Below, piece by piece: positions 20,001 to 32,000 of a stretch of DNA of 64,000 nt (its first letter is position 1; the number at the start of each line of letters is the position of its first letter). This DNA comes from Brachypterus glaber (Eukaryota; Arthropoda; Insecta; Coleoptera; Kateretidae), in NCBI GenBank assembly GCA_958510825.1, contig OY294046.1:4154001-4218000 (forward strand), read 5' to 3'. The notes beneath the pieces were generated by a model. It made no database searches, was not told where the DNA came from, and was given only the letters and a program-made list of their open reading frames with translations. The position numbers and the translations under genes were made by a program.

Positions 20001-23000
20001 GAGTATTTTTATATTAATGTTTTATGTACAAGTTAAAGTGAACCATAGATATGGTTATTAATCGTGTGAACTATTGAATTTTAAATTGATAATAATGGGC
20101 GTTTCAAGTTTTTTTTTTGTGTGTTTTTAATTATAACTTTTTATATTAGCGTGGAAGTTACTACAACAGTAATTTATCAGTGATAGTGCGCAAGTCAGGA
20201 TACATATCCGATTAGTACATGTGCACTGGAAACGTCATGGTTATATAGAGAAACCCTGGTTAATTATTCGGAAGAAAAAGACCAAATAAATTAAGAGATG
20301 CGAATAAACACAAATTATATTTTTACGTCAAAAAATGGCACATGGCAACCGATGCGATTTTGTTTTCCGTCGCTTCTCTAGTGTCCCTAGCAACATCCCC
20401 ACAACATAAAGAAACCTTTCGTAGGACTTTTACATTTATTATGGTCAGTTTTTTCAAGCAAGATAGTAAATTAAAAATCGCACAGTGAATATTTTTAAAA
20501 CAGATTTGAATATTGGATGTGCGAATATACTGCGTACTTTATTTTATAAAACATAACTATATTCCATACACAAACATATACTATTCAAACCTGGTGTAAA
20601 AATATTTACTGTGCGATTTTTAATTTACTACCTTGCTTGAAAAAACAGATCATAGTCATATTTAAATTTTGGTATTCTTGATAATTTAGCAATTCTTTGT
20701 GCATATTTGTGCAGTAATATGTGAACTATTATCAAAACATAGACTGGTAATTTACAGTGTAAAAACATTACGTAATGAACTTATAACAAGTCATAACTAG
20801 AGATGAAAAAAGAGTTTTCGTAGCAAGTAGGAATATTTAGCACGGCGCGTAAGTCGTGTGCAAAAAATATTTACACAAGTGTGAAAAAATCTTTCCTCTC
20901 GAGTAATGTACACTATTTTTCATACGAAAAAAAATATATATTTCGCACCGGATCACTTTTAGAACATAGTTCAGACGATGCTCTCACATTCGTCAAAGTA
21001 GCAGTACTGACGTTACTTAATCTTCGCAATTTCTTGCTGGATGTCGCTTGCAGGGAGCCCTTTTCGTCCGACCGGTCCTTTTCGCTGCTGACGATGGTAC
21101 AGGAACGTTTTAGCGTCCCGTGTTCCTCCTGGTCCTTCGGGGAAGTAGGAAGACTGCTGGACGTGATGCTATTGGTTTCTGTCGATTGGTCCATTGGTAT
21201 TGGGGTGGTTGGTTCTTGCTGGGTAAGGGTTGTAGTGCTATCTGCGCTCAGTGACTCCTCTTCTTTTCTGTAATTTTAAAGTTGAAACTTAAAAGGAGTA
21301 GTGAGTGAGTTTTAAAAGAAAAATTTCTTTAAACCGAGCTATTTAAAAAAATATTGCTGCCTACTTAAGAATACTTTTCCAGGATCGCCTATAATTAATA
21401 AAAATTATATTTTTATCAAAAAAAAAAAAAAAATAAATAAAAAAAAAACTTCGCAAAACGATAAAAAATAAAAAAAGTAATAAACATTTTTTTCGAAAAA
21501 AAAAAGAAAAGAATTGATAATAAAAATAAAAAAATGTTTTGCCCCTCTCCGATTTGTGTATACGAGCCGAGAATTTTCGGTAATGAACCTATGTTGTAAA
21601 CTTGAAGTTTTCTTTTGGACAGACCTACAGATGGCGAAGGTTTTTTTTTTACTAGAGAACAGCAAACCTTTATTCTAACACTATGGTCTGTTTTTTCAAG
21701 CAAGATAGTAAATTAAAAATCGGACAGTGAATATTTTCAAAATAGATATTGATTGTGCGAATATACTGCGTAGTTTATTTTATAAAACGAACTATATTCT
21801 ATACACAAACATATACTATTCAAACCTGTTGTAAAAATATTTACTGTGCGATTTTTAATTTACTCTCTTGCTTGAAAAAACAGACCTTAGTAGACATATT
21901 GATAAATATGTCTATCTTATGAACATTAAAAAAAATGAACTTATACTAAACAATAAGATTCTGTTTTGGTAAGTTTTTTTTTCAATAAACGTAACGTACA
22001 ATTTAAAAACGCAAAAAGTTTCAGGCCACCATTATTTAAAAATAGCTATGGTCTGTTTCATCAAGCAAGATAGTAAATTAAAAATTGCACAGTGAATATT
22101 TTTACAACAGGTTTGAATAGTATTTGTTTGTGTATAGAATATAGTTACGTTTTATAAAATAAACTACGCAGTATATTCGCACATCCAATATTCGAATCTG
22201 ATTGAAAATACTCACTGTGCGATTTTTAATTTACTATCTTGCTTGATGAAACAGACCATAGTATTAGAACAAAGGTTTGCTGTTCTCTAGAAAAATGGTA
22301 AAAAAAAACCTTCGCCATCGATCTCTTTGTTAGTCTATCTATCGGTCAGTATATTCGCACATCCAATATTCGAATCTGTTTTGAAAATATTCACTGTGCG
22401 ATTTTTAATTTACTATCTTGCTTGATAAAACAGACCATAGTATTAGAACAAAGGTTTGCTGTTCTCTAGAAAAATGGTAATAAAAAACCTTCGCCATCGA
22501 TCTCTTTGTTTGTCGGTTAGTCTATCTATCGGTCAGTATATTCGCACATCCAATATTCGAATCTGTTTTGAAAATATTCACTGTGCGATTTTTAATTTAC
22601 TATCTTGCTTGATGAAACAGACCATAGTATTAGAACAAAGGTTTGCTGTTCTCTAGAAAAATGGTAAAAAAAAAACCTTCGCCATCGATCTCTTTGTTTG
22701 TCGGTTAGTCTATCTATCGGTCAGTATATTCGCACATCCAATATTCGAATCTGTTTTGAAAATACTCACTGTGCGATTTTTAATTTACTATCTTGCTTGA
22801 TGAAACAGACCATAGTATTAGAACAAAGGTTTGCTGTTCTCTAGAAAAATGGTAAAACAAAACCTTCGCCATCGATCTCTTTGTTTGTCGGTTAGTCTAT
22901 CTATCGGTCAGTATATTCGCACATCCAATATTCGAATCTGTTTTGAAAATACTCACTGTGCGATTTTTAATTTACTATCTTGCTTGATAAAACAGACCAT

Positions 23001-26000
23001 AGTATTAGAACAAAGGTTTGCTGTTCTCTAGAAAAATGGTAAAACAAAACCTTCGCCATCGATCTCTTTGTTTGTCGGTTAGTCTATCTATCGGTCAGTA
23101 TATTCGCACATCCAATATTCGAATCTGTTTTGAAAATATTCAATGTGCGATTTTTAATTTACTATCTTGCTTGATAAAACAGACCATAGTATTAGAACAA
23201 AGGTTTGCTGTTCTCTAGAAAAATGGTAAAAAAAAACCTTCGCCATCGATCTCTTTGTTTGTCGGTTAGTCTATCTATCGGTCAGTATATTCGCACATCC
23301 AATATTCGAATCTGTTTTGAAAATATTCAATGTGCGATTTTTAATTTACTAGCTTGCTTGATAAAACAGACCATAGTATTAGAACAAAGGTTTGCTGTTC
23401 TCTAGAAAAATGGTAAAAAAAAACCTTCGCCATCGATCTCTTTGTTTGTCGGTTAGTCTATCTATCGGTCAGTATATTCGCACATCCAATATTCGAATCT
23501 GATTGAAAATATTCACTGTGCGATTTTTAATTTACTATCTTGCTTGATAAAACAGACCATAGTATTAGAACAAAGGTTTGCTGTTCTCTAGAAAAATGGT
23601 AAAAAAAAACCTTCGCCATCGATCTCTTTGTTTGTCGGTTAGTCTATCTATCGGTCAGTATATTCGCACATCCAATATTCGAATCTGATTGAAAATATTC
23701 ACTGTGCGATTTTTAATTTACTATCTTGCTTGATAAAACAGACCATAGTATTAGAACAAAGGTTTGCTGTTCTCTAGAAAAATGGTAAAAAAAAACCTTC
23801 GCCATCGATCTCTTTGTTTGTCGGTTAGTCTATCTATCGGTCAGTATATTCGCACATCCAATATTCGAATCTGATTGAAAATATTCACTGTGCGATTTTT
23901 AATTTACTATCTTGCTTGATAAAACAGACCATAGTATTAGAACAAAGGTTTGCTGTTCTCTAGAAAAATGGTAAAAAAAAACCTTCGCCGTCGATCTCTT
24001 TGTTTGTCGGTTAGTCTATCTATCGGTCAGTATATTCGCACATCCAATATTCGAATCTGTTTTGAAAATATTCAATGTGCGATTTTTAATTTACTATCTT
24101 GCTTGATAAAACAGACCATAGTATTAGAACAAAGGTTTGCTGTTCTCTAGAAAAATGGTAAAACAAAACCTTCGCCATCGATCTCTTTGTTTGTCGGTTA
24201 GTCTATCTATCGGTCAGTATATTCGCACATCCAATATTCGAATCTGATTGAAAATATTCACTGTGCGATTTTTAATTTACTATCTTGCTTGATAAAACAG
24301 ACCATAGTATTAGAACAAAGGTTTGCCGTTCTCTAGAAAAATGGTAAAAAAAAACCTTCGCCATCGATCTCTTTGTTTGTCGGTTAGTCTATCTATCGGT
24401 CAGTATATTCGCACATCCAATATTCGAATCTGTTTTGAAAATATTCACTGTGCGATTTTTAATTTACTATCTTGCTTGATAAAACAGACCATAGTATTAG
24501 AACAAAGGTTTGCTGTTCTCTAGAAAAATGGTAAAAAAAAACCTTCGCCATCGATCTCTTTGTTTGTCGGTTAGTCTTTCTATCGGTCAGTATATTCGCA
24601 CATCCAATATTCGAATCTGATTGAAAATATTCACTGTGCGATTTTTAATTTACTATCTTGCTTGATAAAACAGACCATAGTATTAGAACAAAGGTTTGCT
24701 GTTCTCTAGAAAAATGGTAAAAAAAAACCTTCGCCATCGATCTCTTTGTTTGTCGGTTAGTCTATCTATCGGTCAGTATATTCGCACATCCAATATTCGA
24801 ATCTGATTGAAAATACTCACTGTGCGATTTTTAATTTACTATCTTGCTTGATGAAACAGACCATAGTATTAGAACAAAGGTTTGCTGTTCTCTAGAAAAA
24901 TGGTAAAAAAAAACCTTCGCCATCGATCTCTTTGTTTGTCGGTTAGTCTATCTATCGGTCAGTATATTCGCACATCCAATATTCGAATCTGTTTTGAAAA
25001 TATTCAATGTGCGATTTTTAATTTACTAGCTTGCTTGATAAAACAGACCATAGTATTAGAACAAAGGTTTGCTGTTCTCTAGAAAAATGGTAAAAAAAAA
25101 CCTTCGCCATCGATCTCTTTGTTAGTCTATCTATCGGTCAGTATATTCGCACATCCAATATTCGAATCTGTTTTGAAAATATTCACTGTGCGATTTTTAA
25201 TTTACTATCTTGCTTGATGAAACAGAGCATAGTATTTTAAAATTTTACTTCCATATAAATATATTTTAAACTAATATTTGAGTTCGTTATAGAAATATGC
25301 ATAAAAACCAATTATAATTATATAAAGTTACTTTTATATGCAAATACTTAAACTCTACATCCAAATATAAAATCACTCTAAGAGTTAAAAGCATTTTGAG
25401 AGTAAATATTTACTAAAATACTTTAAATTGAATTGTTTGATATTTACAATTTTAATTTTTTTTTAAAACTCCATATAAAATATTTGACTATTCCTCAAAA
25501 CTAATTTTTATTTGATTAACGCAGTCGTCCCTCCGAAGTGACTGATCGATTTCGTGCTTTTAGCACTCATGAGAGCCACATATCGGCAGTAAGGACAACT
25601 ACGAAAATCAAATCCTTTCCATATACAGGGTGATCCATAACTGGCATGCCAAAATTTAAGAGGTGATTCTAGATCCAAAAATATAAAAAAAGTTCCTATA
25701 AAGGTTGGTCCGGAAATGAGCCCTAAGGGATCTAGGGCCCTTTAAAATTGTAATAAAAATAAGGTTTTTAATTAATAACTCGGGTACCGTTTAAGCTAGA
25801 GCGGCGAGCTTTTGCATGTATACTAGTATTAATAAGGGCAATAAGTTTATGTTAATTTATTTTTTTAATTTATCCAGAGGCGTGCCCAGACGGACAAAAT
25901 ATATGAGGCTTAAAACATTTTTGCCCCAAACTTTTCTATGTGTAAGTTTTTTGGATTTGTTGTAAAAAATATAGATTTCTAGAGTAAAAATACATATAAA

Positions 26001-29000
26001 ATATCATATAACACTGTAGGAGCAACCGTTATCAAAAAAAAATGCAATTAAGAGGAAGTAACATTTTGTGCCACCAAAAACGTTACTTTTTAAAAGGCTA
26101 TTACTCCTTTAATATTAAATTTAGGTGTTTTGGTGTATAATACTTTTTTGTTCAGATTTAAATGAAGAATCACCCTGCAGCATTAAAATTTTATTGGTGC
26201 TTTTTTTTGTTCCCCATTCAATACGTCATCTTCGAAGGGCCGTAGCTCCCTTAGGGCTTATTTCCGGACCAACCTTTATAGAAACTTTTTTTCATATTTT
26301 TTGATGTAGAATCACCTCTTAAATTTCGGTACGCGAGTTCTGGAACAGGCTGTATCTCTATATGGAGTTTAAAAATTGTTGTAAGGAATTTTTTTTTACG
26401 ATTTATGGGTAATTTACGAATTTTAGGGGCCGAATTAAGACCCTTAGAGAAGTTTGATCACTCTATGGGAGGATTGGTGTAGTGGTCTACTGCGTCTGTA
26501 CATGACAAGTCTACTAGCCAACTAGTGTGAGTTCGATTCTACTGGCGCCGATTTGCCTTTTTCAGTTAATTAATGATTGAAATTTGGCGAAGGCGTAAGT
26601 GAAGCGGACACTCCCTATAAAAACTGTCAGTATAAGCCGGTGGTTCCCTCTACTACTAGCCCACACAAGTCCTGGACTTAGGGGATACCCAATTAGGTAG
26701 AATAGTACGAGGTTAAACAAACATGATTTATACTCTCATATTTTCAGATTTTTTTTAGTTACACCCAAATGAAAATTTTAAGATAATAAAGGTCCACCCT
26801 AATAAGACAACCGTATTTTCCAAATTTAGCAAATAATGTATTTTTAATTGTTGCCATTTATCAAGCTGTATTTTTTCTCGAGAAGAAAAAAGGCAAATAT
26901 TCCCCCATAACAGTGGTAAAAATAAATGACTCACGCTAATGTAACTTCCTGTTCCTCTTCCTCCAGTTCGCAGTCCACCGACTCCCTCAAGGCTGCCGAT
27001 TTTTTTTTAAAAAGCATTAATAGGTTTTATCAAGGGAAGCATTGAAATCGTAAATTTTACAACGTATCATATTGACAAGAGATTTTAAAAGTTGGGTTAA
27101 GCTTTTGACAAAAACCGTCTAGGATAAAATACAGTAAGTACTGGATTTTTTGTTAGTTTTTTGTATTGTACTATTTAAATTATTCTTATAATGCTTTATA
27201 ATTAGAAAAGTTATGTAAATTAGGTTGTTTTATTTTTCCGATAAATTTTATTCTACTAATTTAAATTTTTAGAAAAAAAAAATCAAAGCGGATACTGTGT
27301 TTTTGCTTTGATATGTTTTGAATTTGACAAATAAATAACCTTACTTTAAAAATTAATTCTTACCTGTCAAACTAAATCAAACTATGTTGTAAAATGTACG
27401 ATTTCAATGCCCACTTAGATAAAACCTATTAATGCTTTTTAAAAAATTTCGGCAGAAGGGGCTACGCTTATGTCTCCGCTTGATATTCCGATATTTTAAA
27501 ATGTTTGTTAACCGATTATGGTATAAATTTTTAAACTTTAGTGTTAGGGGCAACTTTGGCGGATTTTTTGCACGGGTTTGAATCTTTTGATTATTTTAAA
27601 ATTTGGCACATAATTTTGTATGCTCAAAAGGAAAAAAATAAGATTTCAAGCCCTTTAAATTTTTCACGTATACAAAAATTACAAATTTTCAACGATTTTT
27701 AACGATTTATGGGTAATATAACATTTTAGAGAAGTTTTATCTCTCATATTTTCAGAGCTTTCTAGTTACACTCAAATGAAAATTTTAAAATTATAAAAAT
27801 ATATAAGGTCCACCCTAATAAGACAACCGTACTTTCCGAATTTAGCAAATAATGGTTTTTTAATTATTGCCATTAATCAAGCTGTATTTTTTCTCGAAAA
27901 GAAAAAAAAGAAATTTTCTCCCATAACAGTGGTAAAAATAAACAAGCCGTGAAGATATGTAATGCTACGCATTCCATTATATGTTATTCACAGTAAATGG
28001 TGTATTGCATTTCCCAAATACTAAAAAACAATAATTTTCAAAAAAAGATATTTTTTGAAAAACGAAAAATTATTGAAAAAATAAATAAAAAGTTTTCAAA
28101 AAATCTTATTTTTTTTTTAATTTTTTATTTTTTTTTATTAAATTTTCTTTTTGCGAAAAAACGAAAAAAAAAAATTTTGAAAAAAAAAAATTTTTCTAAA
28201 AAAAATTTTTCTAAAAAAAATTTAAAATTTTTCGTTTTTTTTTATATAGGTATTTATTTTTTTGGTAGAATTGATCCTTATAATAAAAGTAATTTTTTCT
28301 GAAAAAATTACGTTAATCAAAATTTTCTTTCAGCATTTCTCGATTTTTTTAAAAGTTTAACTCCCTAAGTTATCGTGTTCACAAAAAAGGTGACATCAGA
28401 CAGACAGACGGACCGATGGAAATTTGAAAAAAAAAGTTGTTTTTTTTTTCATGAAACAAAGGACATGGCACAATTTATAGGGATTTTTGGCCCTCGGTGA
28501 AATTCGCTAAATTTTTTATATGTTTTAGTTTATACTTTTTTAAAAGGAATTAGGAACGTTTCAAGCACTTCGTATGTACAGTTTTTTTTTCTATAACGAA
28601 AATAAAAAAATATTTTTGCCCCAAACTCCTCATAAAAATAAGTTTAATTAGCTTAATGATTAAGAAAAAAGCTTGATTGGTATAAGTCAAACTGATGTCT
28701 GTCAATTTTTTTATATATTATTAGTAATATAAAATTAATTTAGCATGGCTTTTAGAGCCTTTTTTCAAGTAAATTGCTTTGTATGCAACCGTCAAGGTGG
28801 TCAACAGCAGATGCCCCGAATGGGAGGAAATGAAAACATTTTATTTATTTTTTTATAAAAATGTCCTAATGTGATACTGTGAAAAAGAATTGAATCAAGG
28901 ACACATGTCTTTTAATAAGTACAACACCATATTCTCTTATTTTAAGGCTAACATCTTAAATGAAGAGCGCGGATTTCCATTCAAAGACCCGCGCCAGTTA

Positions 29001-32000
29001 TTAGGTTCATAAGAAATGCTAGTCCAAAAATAAGAGAATTTGGCTTAAAATATAATCGAAAGATGCATTTTCTTGATTCATGGATCCTTTTTTTTAGTGT
29101 TCATATTTTAAATCATATCGAGGGCTTCATAGCAAAGGGCCATATCTGCTACATGTTAACACGGTTGATACAGCCCTGTTATGAAGCCCTCGGTATTTTA
29201 GTTATATTGGATAATTTATTCTATGCAGAAACACAATATTTCACTTTCAACTTAGTTTTTCTGTTCTGTCTTACTTCTTATTTTATTATTTTATTAAGTT
29301 CTGGAGTTTTAACATGGGTTCCAGTACATTATATTACAAAAACACATATTCAATTTCTTCTATGTAGAATTTTGGAAATAATTGTTTTTTTTGCCGTACA
29401 AAAAATAAGGGATACACTTTCGGCATTAAAATCGCTTATTATTTTACAAACGATTCCCTTAAAACGTATTTCTATTCTGCTTTTCTTCTTATTTCATTCT
29501 TTAGTTCAATTTTATATACGTTTTAGTACTTTTTACCAGGTTAGCAAATAACTTATTTCACGTATTTCACTAATTTAGTCCTTAAGAAGTATTTCTGTTG
29601 CACTTTTCTTCATCTTATTTAATTATTCTGTCCAATTTCAATATGTATTTTATTACTTTTTCCCAATAAAACTGACAATTTAGTCTAAAAAACTTCAAAA
29701 ATACGTCAGAATATCCTTCACTGACAAGTTGTCAAACGCCTACTAGAAAAATATTTTTATGAGGAGTGTAGGGCAAAAATATTTTTTTATTTTCCTTATA
29801 GAAAAAAAACTGTACATACAAAGTGCTTGAAACGTTCCTAATTCCTTTTAAAAAAGTATAAACTAAAACATATAAAAAATTTAGCGAATTTCACCGAGGG
29901 CCAAAACTCCCTATAAATTGTGCCATGTCCTTTATATTCAAAAAATTTTTGTCTAGGACCATTTTTGATTTTTTTTCAAAATTTGAAACTACCGTATTAT
30001 ACTATTCTAGCGCAGGCTCTCTGAATAGTATAATAACTCACGCTAATGTAACTTCCTGTTCCTCCTCCTCCTGTTCGCAGTCCATAGACTCCCTCAAGCG
30101 GCTATGCTTATGTCTCGTCTTGATATGCGGTCTCAATCTCGTCAGAGAAATTACCTCTGATAATAGTGTTGCGCTGGAAGATGCGCGCGTTGTTAGCGGC
30201 AAGCTTGTGCTGGATGCTGAAAAGGGTTGCGGTATTACGAACTTGTACACTTTCCCCATAGGCCAAGGTTTATTAAAATAAGAAAAAACAATATTAAAAA
30301 AAAAAATAAAAAAATTTCGAACATTATTTTTTTTTTTCAAAAAAAGTTTATTATTTCGTAAAACGCAAAATTAATTGATTTTTTTAAATTGTTTTTACCC
30401 CATTTTACCCCCTTACTCCACTCCGATTTTTACTAAAAACAACCCCAGTCTAGAACTTGGGATAATCAACCTAAGTTCCAAATTTGAAGTCTTTAGCTCA
30501 AAGCGTTTTTGACTTATCGTGGTCACAAATTTCCCCGACAGACAGACCGACAGACAGAAAACTATTTATGACGGAAATCATATTTTTTGATATAGAACGT
30601 CGAGAAACCTAAAAAAGCAATAAATTTTTTATCGTCCAGTTATGCAAGATAGTAAGGGGCGCGGTCCGTTTTACACCACAGAGCGCAAAAATAGCATAAC
30701 TATGCATAAATCGTAGTGTATAAAAAATTTAACAGATGTCGGTACTGTTTTCCTGGAAAGGGCCTATCCAAAGACTCGAATAAGAAGCATAGTACATAAG
30801 AATGCGATGCCAGGATTGGCTTGATGTGTTGTCATGTATTTTGTAATGGTTGTTATGCGAGCTTCTGAATAGGCCTTAAGTTGTAATTGTAACCTAAAAA
30901 TTTGACTTTTTCCTTGTGTTCAATATAATTTACGTTTGTACAATATGTAGAATATGCTAATTTAGTGTGAGTGTATGAAGAATAAACCAAAAAAGTACCT
31001 TCTTCAATACCATACAAAATAACATTAAGTATAACCATTTTTTATGTAACTTTCTCTTCTTTTATTAGCTTTAACGACCGTCAATCATTGTCATAGACAA
31101 AAAATGTCACAATATTTTATATGTTAAAAGGTACGAGTTTTTAACCAATGATGTAGCTTAAAAATCGCGGGAATTTTAAACTACTATCTTGCATAATTGG
31201 ACGGACTATATCTGGCATAATTGGACAGAATATAGTATGTATAATATTTTAATATTATCAAGGTTGCCGTGATTTTTTTCCCTTGGGAGAAAAAGTTTAG
31301 TCCCGAAAATGAAAGCGTAAAATTAAGTTTTAGTCTTGGTCGTACAAAAATGTAATTATTAAAACAAAAATACTGCGCCAAAAAAAATAACGAAACGAAT
31401 AAAAATTTAAAATAAAAAAAAAATTAATTACTTTTTTTGAAAAACAAAAAAAAATTGAAAAAAATAATAGGTTTTACCCTATTTTACCCCTTAAGTCGCT
31501 AGAAAAAAACAGCCTAAAACTTTGAATAAAAAACCTATGGTCCAAATTTGAAGTCTTTAGCTCAAAGCGTTCTCGAGTAATCGTGGTTACAAATTTCCCT
31601 GACAGACGGTCTATCCAAACCTATTTTTTGTGATAGCGTCATTCCACAATAAAAGTGACATTTTTAAAGATTTTTTAAAATTAAAAATTTTAATAGAAAA
31701 TTTATGTTTTTAGTAAAAACAACTATTATACAATAAAGAAAAAAAATATATTTTTTAATCTTGGCATTTAAAAATGTTGTTATGCTAAAAAATGCACGTT
31801 TGGAGCTCTAGCTCAAAACCTAAAACGAGTAGAAAATTTTTGTTTAGGGTCAATGGACTGCCGCCTATTTAGATTAGATATTTTAGGTACAAATAACATT
31901 TTAGATTATATTTTAAATTACATGAAGGTAAGATATTTGTTTCTTTTTAAGTAAAAAACTATTTTTTTTTAAATTTTTATAACAGCTATGTGTACAGTAG

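Noticed and set aside
20881..21273. 130-codon frame on + strand
   Set aside because: Antisense to the phase-matched CUB-gene exon 20949-21267.
22456..25082. Repeated 66-codon open frames, one per unit
   Set aside because: They arise because each 187-bp satellite unit happens to be open from ATG-like codons into the next unit; the frame shifts between units and the sequence is a MITE end.
22261..25236. CRISPR-like array
   Set aside because: The unit is repeated over its full 187 bp with no unique spacers, and the genome is eukaryotic.
27997..28302. 101-codon Lys/Phe-rich protein
   Set aside because: A/T homopolymer runs only.
29063..29551. 162-codon hydrophobic protein
   Set aside because: Lies inside a TIR element, built of Phe/Leu/Ile from T-rich DNA, with a hairpin in it; no motif or splice context.
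29925..30281. 118-codon frame on + strand
   Set aside because: Antisense to exon 30042-30216, which has proper splice sites and phases.
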